A stretch of 64,000 nt of DNA from a virus, in the IMG/VR virus record IMGVR_UViG_3300032267_000607, positions 1 to 64,000 of that record, one strand, 5' to 3'. Shown one piece after another: positions 34,249 through 41,647 of the stretch. Position 1 is the first letter of the stretch. Each line of letters opens with the position of its first letter. The notes under the pieces were generated by a model. The model did not search any database, had not been told where the DNA came from, and saw nothing but the letters and a program-made list of their open reading frames with translations. The translations under genes were made by a program, and so were the position numbers.

Positions 34249-34350
34249 TATAGGTACTAGTAATTTTAAAAATAATACCTATATAATAGTGTATATTCGA
34301 TCGTTGTATCGAGTATAACATACCTGATTGTTCCAATAGTGGAAAGTCAG
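34249..34350 (+). promoter_or_regulatory. Structured 5' leader of phasin-like/hsp20 operon (three hairpins)
   Basis: Three hairpins follow one another: TATAGGTA (34249)...TACCTATA (34276), perfect 8 bp; TATATTCGAT-CGTTGT-ATCGAGTATA (34292-34317), 10 bp with one wobble; and CTGA..TTCCA-ATAG-TGGAA..TCAG (34324-34350). They precede a strong AGGAGG ribosome site at 34376. The first could be a terminator-like end of the regA operon; the set could form a regulated leader. Confidence 0.5.
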
Positions 34351-34386
34351 CAGTAAATAATAACCTTGCTTTCACAGGAGGATATA

Positions 34387-34590
34387 ATGATAGCAAACAT
34401 AAACCAAGCGATTGACACTCTGTCAAACGCACAAAAGTCTTTAGTAGAAACTTTTATTAAAGATTCAAAAGTAGCAGAACCAGTAAATACAATTATTGAT
34501 GCTACTCAAACTTTTAGCAAAACATTAGCAAAATCATTCGTCAACTTAACAGAGACATTTGTTGCGAACGTTAGCAAAGGAGGAAAGTAA
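34387..34590 (+). CDS. Phasin-like small helical protein
   Basis: A 67-residue protein with two amphipathic helices (INQAIDTLSNAQKSLVETFI and IIDATQTFSKTLAKSFVNLTETFV), a phasin-like pattern. Phasins coat polyhydroxyalkanoate granules and can act as chaperones. The start at 34387 is fixed by AGGAGG 6 nt upstream. It abuts hsp20 with a 1-nt overlap. Homology is suggestive only; any small helical protein could look similar. Confidence 0.55.
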   Translation: MIANINQAIDTLSNAQKSLVETFIKDSKVAEPVNTIIDATQTFSKTLAKSFVNLTETFVANVSKGGK

Positions 34591-35036
34591 TGACTAGACT
34601 TCCTACTTTTTTTAACGATGCGTTCAAAGACTTTGATAAGTTTTTCGTAGGTTTCGATGACCAATTGGCACGATTCCACGATATACACGAGTCATTTGGC
34701 AAAATGATACCAAACTACCCACCATACAACTTAAAAAAAGTTGACGAAAACAAATATGTTATCGAAGTGGCTGTAGCTGGTTTTGCGAGATCAGATATTG
34801 AAATCACACTAGAAGATGACAAATTAGTTATCAAAGGTGAGTCAAAGTCTGATGAATCAAAATCAAAAGATGTTGATCTATACAAAGGTATAGCAAATCG
34901 TGCTTTCGAAAGATCGTTTGCACTGTCTGAGAATATCGAAGTAAAAGATGCTCAATATCTAAATGGTATGTTAAAAGTTATTCTTGAAAGAATAATCCCA
35001 GAACATAAAAAACCAAAAAAAATAGAAGTAAAATAA
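34590..35036 (+). CDS. hsp20: Small heat shock protein Hsp20/IbpA family
   Basis: A 148-residue protein with an alpha-crystallin domain: YNLKKVDENKYVIEVAVAGF, ARSDIEITLEDDKLVIKGE, and the terminal strand LNGMLKVILERIIPE (family pattern G-x-L). An ATP-independent holdase. Hsp20 genes are a signature of marine T4-like phages. It follows AAAGGAGG in the preceding gene. Co-transcription with a phasin-like gene behind a structured leader is notable. Confidence 0.93.
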   Translation: MTRLPTFFNDAFKDFDKFFVGFDDQLARFHDIHESFGKMIPNYPPYNLKKVDENKYVIEVAVAGFARSDIEITLEDDKLVIKGESKSDESKSKDVDLYKGIANRAFERSFALSENIEVKDAQYLNGMLKVILERIIPEHKKPKKIEVK

Positions 35037-35047
35037 TCTATTTAAAA

Positions 35048-35077
35048 GATTGGTGGAGTTTAATTATTCCACCAATC
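35048..35077 (+). terminator. Hairpin after hsp20
   Basis: GATTGGTGGA and TCCACCAATC pair perfectly over 10 bp around a 10-nt loop, 12 nt after the hsp20 stop. No U-run follows (AAAAATAC), so efficiency as an intrinsic terminator is uncertain. Confidence 0.6.
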
Positions 35078-35104
35078 AAAAATACATTTAAAGAGAAAAA
35101 TAAA

Positions 35105-35269
35105 ATGACACCTTATAACATATGTGAAAACAAATGGATAAGTAAAGCTAAAAAAGAAATAAAAAATAATTATAAAGAATATCAACCTATATATGAAATA
35201 TTTGTAGGCATATCATTACTTATAATTTTTATTTTAGCAATACTTACTGCATTAAGTAGTTTTCTATAA
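35105..35269 (+). CDS. Small membrane protein
   Basis: A 54-residue protein with a charged Lys-rich N-terminal half (SKAKKEIKNNYKEYQ) and one C-terminal membrane segment (IFVGISLLIIFILAILTAL). It is preceded by AAAGAGAAAAA. No family recognised. Confidence 0.5.
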   Translation: MTPYNICENKWISKAKKEIKNNYKEYQPIYEIFVGISLLIIFILAILTALSSFL

Positions 35270-35272
35270 AAT

Positions 35273-35452
35273 ATGAACAATCTTAATAGAGATTGTATTA
35301 ATCACCTTAATTGTTTAGGCATTCCTTGTTGTTTGCTTAAACAATGCAAGTGCGAAGAACCATTCACTTTGCAGAAACATATATCCACACCCGATACACC
35401 TATCAAAACTCCATCAGAATTACTCCAGGATGAATTGGAGCCGATTCTCTAA
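35273..35452 (+). CDS. Small Cys-rich protein
   Basis: A 59-residue protein with six Cys in its first 27 residues (CINHLNCLGIPCCLLKQCKC), suggesting a small zinc- or disulfide-stabilised unit, then a Thr/Pro-rich linker and an acidic end. It starts 3 nt after the preceding gene and runs into the next promoter. Base composition is slightly higher in GC than its neighbours. Function unknown. Confidence 0.45.
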   Translation: MNNLNRDCINHLNCLGIPCCLLKQCKCEEPFTLQKHISTPDTPIKTPSELLQDELEPIL

Positions 35453-35455
35453 ACC

Positions 35456-35484
35456 TTTACATACAAGTATTTTTATAATATAAT
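35456..35484 (+). promoter_or_regulatory. Sigma70-type promoter, leaderless
   Basis: TTTACA (35456-35461), 17 nt, TATAAT (35479-35484). The predicted start point is at about 35491, one base before the ATG at 35492. Confidence 0.78.
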
Positions 35485-35491
35485 ATAGTCT

Positions 35492-35812
35492 ATGAATCAA
35501 AATAATCCACAAGTTAAAATAATCGTATTGTTAAATGGTCAACATATGATTGGTAAAGTAATTAAAGAAGATGAAAAGGAACTTACTATTGAAGCACCTG
35601 CTGTTATATTAACAGGTGAAGATGGTAAGGAACAAAAAAGAATGTCATTAGCATTCGCACCATTTCTTCCATTCTCATCAGATAAAGTATTTACTTTTAG
35701 ATCAGATATGATATTAACAACATCAATTCCAGCAGAAGCATTAACTAACGAATATAATCGTATGTTTGGCTCTGGTTTGGATATTATAACAAAACCATCT
35801 TTAATCGTATAA
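35492..35812 (+). CDS. Sm/LSm-like small beta-barrel protein (paralogue of 20307)
   Basis: A 106-residue protein: KIIVLLNGQHMIGKVIKEDEKE is a strand-turn-strand like the Sm1 motif, followed by LTIEAPAVI and SSDKVFTFRSDMILTT. Each block has a counterpart in the protein at 20307. The single-domain size is close to Hfq/LSm monomers. RNA binding is inferred; ligand residues cannot be assigned. It has its own promoter, apparently giving a leaderless transcript. Confidence 0.58.
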   Translation: MNQNNPQVKIIVLLNGQHMIGKVIKEDEKELTIEAPAVILTGEDGKEQKRMSLAFAPFLPFSSDKVFTFRSDMILTTSIPAEALTNEYNRMFGSGLDIITKPSLIV

Positions 35813-35822
35813 TTAAAGAAAC

Positions 35823-35851
35823 TTTACTTCCAAGAAATTTTATAGTATAAT
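35823..35851 (+). promoter_or_regulatory. Sigma70-type promoter
   Basis: TTTACT (35823-35828), 17 nt, TATAAT (35846-35851). The start near 35858 gives a ~48-nt leader ending in an AAGGAG ribosome site before the ATG at 35906. Confidence 0.8.
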
Positions 35852-35905
35852 ATATGGTAGTAAAGTAAAAATAAACAATATAGTACAACAAGGAGTAAAT
35901 ATATA

Positions 35906-36256
35906 ATGACTATACTAAAAAGAATGTTCGGTAGAAAATCTTCTGCAAGAAGTGTAAAACCAACATTATCGAAAAAAGCGAAAGTGTTAAACCTTTTATC
36001 AAAAGGTGAAAACATTGCATGGAAAACAATCAGAGATAGATTTGATCTAGAATCTCCAAGAGCGATGATTGACACATTAAGAGCAGAAGGTCATATGATT
36101 TATGGCAATAAAGTTGCTGGTAAAACATATTACAGACTAGGAGCACCAACAAGAGCAATTATTGCTGCTGGTATTCAAGCTTTATATGGTACAAAATTCA
36201 AATATTCTAATTGGAAAAATCCAGTAAGAAAATCTGAATTGTCACCAATTAACTAA
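35906..36256 (+). CDS. Winged-helix DNA-binding protein
   Basis: A 116-residue basic protein. Residues 20-75 (KAKVLNLLSKGENIAWKTIRDRF, then SPRAMIDTLRAEGHMIYGN and KTYYRLG) follow a winged-helix pattern: helix, helix-turn-recognition helix, then a beta wing. Similar small winged-helix proteins occur in marine T4-like phages. It lies just upstream of the DNA polymerase leader and could be a regulator; its target is unknown. Confidence 0.72.
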   Translation: MTILKRMFGRKSSARSVKPTLSKKAKVLNLLSKGENIAWKTIRDRFDLESPRAMIDTLRAEGHMIYGNKVAGKTYYRLGAPTRAIIAAGIQALYGTKFKYSNWKNPVRKSELSPIN

Positions 36257-36264
36257 TTAAAGAA

Positions 36265-36399
36265 TTTACTGAGAGGGCTAAATCCTTGCCAGTAAATAGT
36301 GGTGTGCCTTTATCTTCTTCTTCTTAGAATTGAAGAAATTTGTTATGTGCCTTCAAATGTGGCACACCACTCTTAATAAAAAGGTTGCGATATATTCGC
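36265..36399 (+). promoter_or_regulatory. Structured leader upstream of DNA polymerase with competing stems
   Basis: Within 155 non-coding bases: TTTACTG (36265) pairs with CAGTAAA (36290); AGTGGTGTGCC (36298-36308) pairs perfectly, 11 bp, with GGCACACCACT (36361-36371); inside that, TGTGCC (36346-36351) can pair instead with GGCACA (36361-36366), excluding the long stem; CTTC/GAAG forms a small inner stem. A last hairpin GCGA-TATAT-TCGC (36387-36399) lies 12 nt before the gene 43 ATG, where T4 polymerase binds its own mRNA. Confidence 0.6.
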
Positions 36400-36411
36400 G
36401 AGAAAAAATAA

Positions 36412-38916
36412 ATGAATTCTAAAATAGGTACAAATTTTTACACTAACGTTTCCACTACAGCCAACGATGTGCTCGTTCGAGCAGTCACTGATGTTGGTAC
36501 TCGAATCCAAGAACGAATCCCTTTTAAACCACACTGTTATATTACCAAAGGAACTGGTGATACACCCTACAAAACACTAGACGGAAAACCTTGTTATAGA
36601 GTTAATTTTGACTCTATGAAACACGCAAGAACATTTTTTGAAGAATTTAAAACAATCTCTAATTTTGACGTGCATGGAATGCTTTCATTCACTCATCAAT
36701 ATATTAATCAAGCATATCCTGAAGCAAGTTTAGATTTTGATTATTACAAAATAAGAATCTATTCTTTAGATATAGAAACAACAACTGAGAATGGTTTTCC
36801 AGACGTAAATAATCCAACTGAATCTATTATACTTCTTTCAGTACAAGACATTCATACTAAAAAAATCATCACATGGGGATTAAAAAAATATACAGGAGAA
36901 CGTACAGATGTTGAATATCGTGCTTTCCCTGATGAGAATGCTATGCTTGATGATTTTATTAAGTGGTGGCATAAAAATTGTCCAGACATTATTACTGGTT
37001 GGAATGTAGGTGCATTTGATACAGTTTATCTTTATAAAAGAATTCAGATATTGCTAGGTGATTATACTGCTAAGAAATTAAGTCCATGGTCTTTTATTTC
37101 ATCTAAAACAGTTTCAGTAAGAAATAGACAAACAACATATATTGATTTTGAAGGAACATCTCTTTTAGATTATATGAGTTTGTATAAGAAATATACTTAT
37201 ACGAATAAAGAATCTTATAAGCTTGTTGATATAGCACAAGATGAATTAGGTGTGACTAAATTAGATCACAGTGAATATGCTTCATTTAAAGAATTTTATA
37301 CAAAGAACTGGAATAAGTTTGTTGATTATAACATAAGAGATACTGAATTAATTACTCAACTAGAAGATAAAATGCGTCTTTTAGAATTAATTGTCACTTT
37401 TGCATATAAAGCGAAAGTTAATTTTACTGACGTTTATTCTCAAGTAAGAACTTGGGATATGATTATTCACAATCACCTTATACAGAAAAATATTATTATT
37501 CCACCTAAAAAACCAATAGGAAAAAGTCAACAATTTGAAGGAGCATATGTAAAAGATCCAATCTTAGGAATGCATAAATGGGTTGTTGGGTTTGACTTAA
37601 CTTCACTTTATCCACATTTAATTATGCATTATAATATCTCACCAGAAACAATTCAAAATAAAACTTACAAATCAGGAGTAGATCATTATCTAAACAATCC
37701 AGCTGAGTTTCAAGATGATGAAACTGTTGCTGTAAATGGTTCAGTTTATACAAATAAAATTGAGGGAATGCTTCCTAATATTATGAATACTTTTTATGCT
37801 CAAAGAGATATTGCTAAAAAGAAATTAATAGAAGCTGAAAAACAATTTCAAACAACCAAAGATCCTAAGCTTAAAAAAGTTATATCAAAATATAATAACG
37901 AACAAATGGCTTATAAGATCGCTCTGAATAGTGCTTATGGTGCGATAGGTAATGAACATTTTAGATATTTCGACATACGTATGGCTGAAGCAATCACACT
38001 TGGTGGACAACTTGCCATAAAATGGATTCATAATAAGATGAATGATTATGTGAACAAAATTTTAAAAACAGAAAATAAAGATTATATTATTGCAGTTGAT
38101 ACAGATTCAATTTATGTAAATTTTGAAAAAATAGTAGAGAAAGCATTCTTAGATGTACCTGATAGAGCAAAGATTGTAGCATTTATAGATAAAATTTGTC
38201 AAGATAAAATAATACCATATATCAATACTTGTTATGATGAATTAGCAAAACGTCATAATGCTAAGAATAAAATGATAATGAAACGAGAGAGTATTTCTGA
38301 TAGAGCAATATGGACTGCTAAGAAAAGATATATTCTTTCAGTATTAGATCAAGAGGGTATTTCTTATAGTACACCAAAATTTAAAATAATGGGTTTAGAA
38401 ATTGTTAAATCAAGTACACCTATGATTGTAAGGAAAAAGCTTAAAGATGCTCTTCCTATTATATTATATGGCAATCAATATGAATTATTTAATTTTATTA
38501 ACAACTATAAAAAAGAATTTTATAGTTTAAGACCAGAACAGATTGCATTCCCTAGATCATGTCAAGGTATAAACGAATATGCTGATTCTGTAAAGATTTA
38601 TAAACTATCAACACCAATGCATACTCGTGGTGCGTTAATGCATAATCATTTTGTAAATAAAATGAAACTAGCGAAGAAAATTGCTCTTATAAGAGAAAGT
38701 GATAAAATTAAATTCATACATCTTAAAACACCAAATCCTTTACAATCTACAAATGTAATTGCTTTTTTAGACACACTACCAAGTGAATTTAAAGTAGATC
38801 AATATATTGATTATGATACAATGTTTCAAAAAGTATTTTTAGATGCTTTAAAGTTGATTATTACACCATTGGGGTGGAAAACTGAAGAAACAAGTAGTTT
38901 AGAAAATTTCTTTTAA
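36412..38916 (+). CDS. 43: DNA polymerase gp43 (family B)
   Basis: An 834-residue replicative polymerase (T4: 898). 3'-5' exonuclease: DIE (D120/E122), NVGAFD (D203) and YNIRD (D310). Polymerase: motif A DLTSLYP (D395), motif B KIALNSAYG (502-510) and motif C DTDS (D563/D565). The C-terminus SSLENFF resembles a clamp-interaction peptide for gp45. It appears intact, with no intein or intron. It starts without a clear Shine-Dalgarno behind a structured leader. Confidence 0.98.
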   Translation: MNSKIGTNFYTNVSTTANDVLVRAVTDVGTRIQERIPFKPHCYITKGTGDTPYKTLDGKPCYRVNFDSMKHARTFFEEFKTISNFDVHGMLSFTHQYINQAYPEASLDFDYYKIRIYSLDIETTTENGFPDVNNPTESIILLSVQDIHTKKIITWGLKKYTGERTDVEYRAFPDENAMLDDFIKWWHKNCPDIITGWNVGAFDTVYLYKRIQILLGDYTAKKLSPWSFISSKTVSVRNRQTTYIDFEGTSLLDYMSLYKKYTYTNKESYKLVDIAQDELGVTKLDHSEYASFKEFYTKNWNKFVDYNIRDTELITQLEDKMRLLELIVTFAYKAKVNFTDVYSQVRTWDMIIHNHLIQKNIIIPPKKPIGKSQQFEGAYVKDPILGMHKWVVGFDLTSLYPHLIMHYNISPETIQNKTYKSGVDHYLNNPAEFQDDETVAVNGSVYTNKIEGMLPNIMNTFYAQRDIAKKKLIEAEKQFQTTKDPKLKKVISKYNNEQMAYKIALNSAYGAIGNEHFRYFDIRMAEAITLGGQLAIKWIHNKMNDYVNKILKTENKDYIIAVDTDSIYVNFEKIVEKAFLDVPDRAKIVAFIDKICQDKIIPYINTCYDELAKRHNAKNKMIMKRESISDRAIWTAKKRYILSVLDQEGISYSTPKFKIMGLEIVKSSTPMIVRKKLKDALPIILYGNQYELFNFINNYKKEFYSLRPEQIAFPRSCQGINEYADSVKIYKLSTPMHTRGALMHNHFVNKMKLAKKIALIRESDKIKFIHLKTPNPLQSTNVIAFLDTLPSEFKVDQYIDYDTMFQKVFLDALKLIITPLGWKTEETSSLENFF

Positions 38917-38957
38917 ATAAGCCATTGATTTTATTAACTTTTTTCTTTACAGAAAGC

Positions 38958-38986
38958 TTTACTTTTAATAAGAAATATGGTATAAT
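38958..38986 (+). promoter_or_regulatory. Sigma70-type promoter, near-leaderless
   Basis: TTTACT (38958-38963), 17 nt, TATAAT (38981-38986). The predicted start at about 38993 is 3 nt before the ATG at 38996. It heads the small-gene operon that runs to 41587. Confidence 0.78.
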
Positions 38987-38995
38987 ATAGGGTGT

Positions 38996-39211
38996 ATGAG
39001 TAATAAAAGTATATTAAAAACTGAAGATATATTAACTGCTATTGATGTGTGTTCAAATATATTAATAGACACATTAAAAGACGTTGAATATCTTGAAACT
39101 AAAAAAGCAGAGGGTGATCTTGCTGATAGTGAATATCAAGAATTACACTATGCTCGTGGATATTCTGATGCTATTCGTACAACAATAAAATACTTAGAAA
39201 CAATAAAATAA
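38996..39211 (+). CDS. Small hypothetical protein
   Basis: A 71-residue, acidic, two-helix protein (TEDILTAIDVCSNILIDTLKD and LADSEYQELHYARGYSDAIRTTIKYL). No recognised family. It is the first gene of an operon of small genes and would be translated from a near-leaderless mRNA. Confidence 0.58.
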   Translation: MSNKSILKTEDILTAIDVCSNILIDTLKDVEYLETKKAEGDLADSEYQELHYARGYSDAIRTTIKYLETIK

Positions 39212-39214
39212 ACT

Positions 39215-39760
39215 ATGAAATATATTGACACAGATCTACCAGTAAAAAAAACTATCTTTAAACCAAATTACATAACTCGAAAAACAAATTTCAATAATGG
39301 AAACGAAGTATATATTCTTAATGTAGTTAATTCTGTTGAAGCTATTAACAAATTATATGGTGAATTTACTTTAGTGACTGGTAGATATTCTGTATATGAT
39401 ACTGTATCTAAGACACATATAGCTGAATTAAAAACTAGAACCTTTGGTTTATACGATGAACATAATGAAAAGAAATTACATCCATTTATATTAAAAGGGT
39501 TGATGATTGGAAAGAAAAAATATGACAATCTAATGAGGATTTCAAAACAATTTAATAAACCAACTTTGTATATTAATCATTTACAAGGTGATCATTTAAT
39601 TATTTTTAATTTAAATGAAATTGATCCTACAAAATTAAAATTAATTAATATGAGAGTAAAAGATAAAACATCTCAACAAATTATAATGAAACCGAGTTAT
39701 CTACTCAACTATACACTTGGATCGTTTTATATTAATCAATTAGAAACACAATATGTTTAA
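39215..39760 (+). CDS. Hypothetical protein
   Basis: A 181-residue protein with mixed strands (TRKTNFNNGNEVYILNVVNS, VTGRYSVYDTVSKTHIAEL) and no membrane segment or recognised motif. It follows the previous gene by 3 nt and overlaps the next by 8 nt. Confidence 0.6.
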   Translation: MKYIDTDLPVKKTIFKPNYITRKTNFNNGNEVYILNVVNSVEAINKLYGEFTLVTGRYSVYDTVSKTHIAELKTRTFGLYDEHNEKKLHPFILKGLMIGKKKYDNLMRISKQFNKPTLYINHLQGDHLIIFNLNEIDPTKLKLINMRVKDKTSQQIIMKPSYLLNYTLGSFYINQLETQYV

Positions 39761-39995
39761 ACTTATATTTAAAGTTTTATTAGTATTTTGTGTTATATTC
39801 ACAATACATAGTTTGGCTCGTAAGAATCCAACCTATGATGCTGTAGTTTTAAATTTAATACCAAACAGCTGTGATCGTGAATGTAAGAAAAAACTATTTG
39901 AAGCTGAGATGGAAGATTCAATGCAACAAATGGCAAAAAGTATAATGAGTGAGTTGTTATATCAAACAAAACAAATAACTAAGGATAGACAATAA
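39753..39995 (+). CDS. Small secreted or membrane-anchored protein
   Basis: An 80-residue protein: N-terminal hydrophobic helix FKLIFKVLLVFCVIFTIHSL, then a polar part with two nearby Cys (SCDRECKKK) and a helical tail. A signal anchor or cleavable signal peptide is possible. First of a run of envelope-type genes. Confidence 0.55.
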   Translation: MFKLIFKVLLVFCVIFTIHSLARKNPTYDAVVLNLIPNSCDRECKKKLFEAEMEDSMQQMAKSIMSELLYQTKQITKDRQ

Positions 39996-40432
39996 TGGAC
40001 ACTAAATCTTTTAATTACAAAAAACAATCGCACGTTGAACAAGTGAATGATGAATCTTTTGAAAATAAAGAAAAGATGAATACTAATAGAAATCAAGATT
40101 TAATTGGTGCAGTTATATTTGCAATTATATTAATATTACTTTTAACTTTTATGCCAAAATCTGCTATATCAACTGAAAAGAAAATTAAAGATGAAATTAC
40201 AGAATGGTATGAGAACACAACAATTTCGATAGCAAACGAAATAGTTTCTTTAGGAAATTCAGTAATTTCTGTTCCTAATAAAATAGAAACTGGATTATCT
40301 AATTTTTGGCAAGAAACAAAAACATATCAAATTGAAAGCTGGTCTAAAACAAGAGAAGAAAATCCAGTAGTGTTTTCAACAATTGATAAATTAAAAGAAT
40401 ATTTTGTACCAAATGGAACTGAAACGAAATGA
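39995..40432 (+). CDS. Single-pass membrane protein with extracytoplasmic helical domain
   Basis: A 145-residue protein: a 35-residue charged N-terminus, a membrane helix (LIGAVIFAIILILLLTFM), then a long amphipathic helical region (EITEWYENTTISIANEIVSL to NFWQETKTYQIESW). The topology suggests the C-terminal domain is in the periplasm. Function unknown; overlaps neighbours on both sides. Confidence 0.58.
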   Translation: MDTKSFNYKKQSHVEQVNDESFENKEKMNTNRNQDLIGAVIFAIILILLLTFMPKSAISTEKKIKDEITEWYENTTISIANEIVSLGNSVISVPNKIETGLSNFWQETKTYQIESWSKTREENPVVFSTIDKLKEYFVPNGTETK

Positions 40433-40515
40433 TATTATCTTATATATTTTTAATCATATTTTTTGCTGTAATAATTGGATTATGGTATCTATTAATTTCA
40501 GATATAATTAAATAA
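40429..40515 (+). CDS. 28-residue membrane micropeptide
   Basis: MILSYIFLIIFFAVIIGLWY plus eight more residues: one hydrophobic helix and little else. ATG overlaps the previous stop (ATGA) and its stop overlaps the next start (TAATG), so it is embedded in a translationally coupled series, which supports it as a real gene despite its size. Confidence 0.45.
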   Translation: MILSYIFLIIFFAVIIGLWYLLISDIIK

Positions 40516-40727
40516 TGCATATGTTATATAATAAAATATTTATACATAAACTTGTTGAAGATCTAGATGATGTAAGAGAGTATGTTGAAAACAACATGCC
40601 AGTTGCAGCAATTTCTAGAATCAATTTAATTAAAAAAGATATATTAAAAGCATCAAGTGCTATTGATCAAGAAACTAAAATTAGAGGTAAGGTGACTGTA
40701 ATTAGAAGAAAAGGGAATCATTGCTAA
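40515..40727 (+). CDS. Small helical protein
   Basis: A 70-residue protein: IFIHKLVEDLDDVREYVENN, then an ISRINLIKKDILKASSAIDQ helix and a basic C-terminus ending GNHC. It is coupled to the micropeptide upstream and the secreted protein downstream. No family recognised. Confidence 0.5.
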   Translation: MHMLYNKIFIHKLVEDLDDVREYVENNMPVAAISRINLIKKDILKASSAIDQETKIRGKVTVIRRKGNHC

Positions 40728-41119
40728 TGAAAAGATTTATTTTTTTAACTATATTCTACCTTATGCTTAGTTTTTTCCTTGCGAAAGCAGTGAGCGCACA
40801 AGCGATAGTAAGATCTTTCAATTCAGATGCATTTGTCACAGCTTATATTAATGGCAATGCGTATGGGTATGATGCAGATAGAATTAATCGACAATCTGGT
40901 CCGAGAAATTCCTGCATTTATGAAAGTCAAGAAAGAACCAAAGATGGTGTAGTTATTGGCAGAGATGAAGTGAAGCGATGCCACGAAGAAGTAAAAACTG
41001 GTGAAAGTGATTCTTCTTTAATAAAAGATTTGATTACATCACCTCTTGGTGAAACGATGATAGTACTAATGTCTTCTCTTTTATTACAAAGAGTTGCTGG
41101 TGGTACATCTGCTAGATAG
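40727..41119 (+). CDS. Secreted protein with C-terminal hydrophobic segment
   Basis: A 131-residue protein. The signal peptide is RFIFLTIFYLMLSFFLAKAV with likely cleavage after VSA-QA. The mature part has two Cys (SCIYES and KRCHEE), and a hydrophobic stretch TMIVLMSSLLLQRVA near the C-terminus. The ATG at 40727 is chosen because it begins the signal peptide and overlaps the previous stop. Role unknown. Confidence 0.58.
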   Translation: MKRFIFLTIFYLMLSFFLAKAVSAQAIVRSFNSDAFVTAYINGNAYGYDADRINRQSGPRNSCIYESQERTKDGVVIGRDEVKRCHEEVKTGESDSSLIKDLITSPLGETMIVLMSSLLLQRVAGGTSAR

Positions 41120-41134
41120 AAAGGAGGAAACGAT

Positions 41135-41587
41135 ATGAAAAAAATATTATTAATAGGTTCGTTAATGTTCTTAGGAGCATGTGCTGGTAATTTGTCTAAA
41201 TTAGATGGCAAAGCATCAGTTGACGGAAACGAAGATTTAATTAAAGTTGCAGCATTAGTATGTAATGAATTTAAATCTACTGACGCAGTATTATATGGCT
41301 GTGGTTCTGGTGTGTCTTCAGACATGGAGTTATCAAAATCAAAAGCAATATTAAATGCTAAAATTTCTGTTGCCGATGTATTATCAAACAGCTTAACAAA
41401 ACAAGAAACATTGTCAACGACTGAAAGTACAAAAGACGGAGTAAATCGTCAGTATCAGTCAACAGAGAAAAACCAAACATTTGAACAATCCTTATCAAAG
41501 TATAAAGTTGTTTATGATAAACAATTTTTAGATCAAGGAAGATTCAGATCTTTTATAGTGATTGAATATAAAATAAAATCTCTATAA
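41135..41587 (+). CDS. LPP20-like lipoprotein
   Basis: A 150-residue lipoprotein: KKILLIGSLMFLGAC lipobox with Cys16, then a domain (YGCGSGVSSDMELSKSKAIL, then AKISVADVL and a C-terminal RSFIVIEYKIK strand) like the LPP20/FlgT-type fold seen in bacterial outer-membrane lipoproteins. AAAGGAGG gives it the best ribosome site of the cluster. It may sit in the inner leaflet of the host outer membrane. Similarity is by pattern only. Confidence 0.62.
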   Translation: MKKILLIGSLMFLGACAGNLSKLDGKASVDGNEDLIKVAALVCNEFKSTDAVLYGCGSGVSSDMELSKSKAILNAKISVADVLSNSLTKQETLSTTESTKDGVNRQYQSTEKNQTFEQSLSKYKVVYDKQFLDQGRFRSFIVIEYKIKSL

Positions 41588-41594
41588 TCCCATC

Positions 41595-41638
41595 TTTACT
41601 TGCAATTAAAAATGGGGTATAATATACCTATACCCCAT
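41595..41638 (+). promoter_or_regulatory. Sigma70-type promoter with palindrome over -10, uvsX operon
   Basis: TTTACT (41595-41600), 17 nt, TATAAT (41618-41623). A perfect 10-bp inverted repeat, ATGGGGTATA (41612-41621) and TATACCCCAT (41629-41638) with a 7-nt spacer, covers the -10 and the predicted start site. It could be an operator for a dimeric regulator, or a 5' hairpin on the transcript. Confidence 0.68.
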
Positions 41639-41647
41639 AAAAATATT

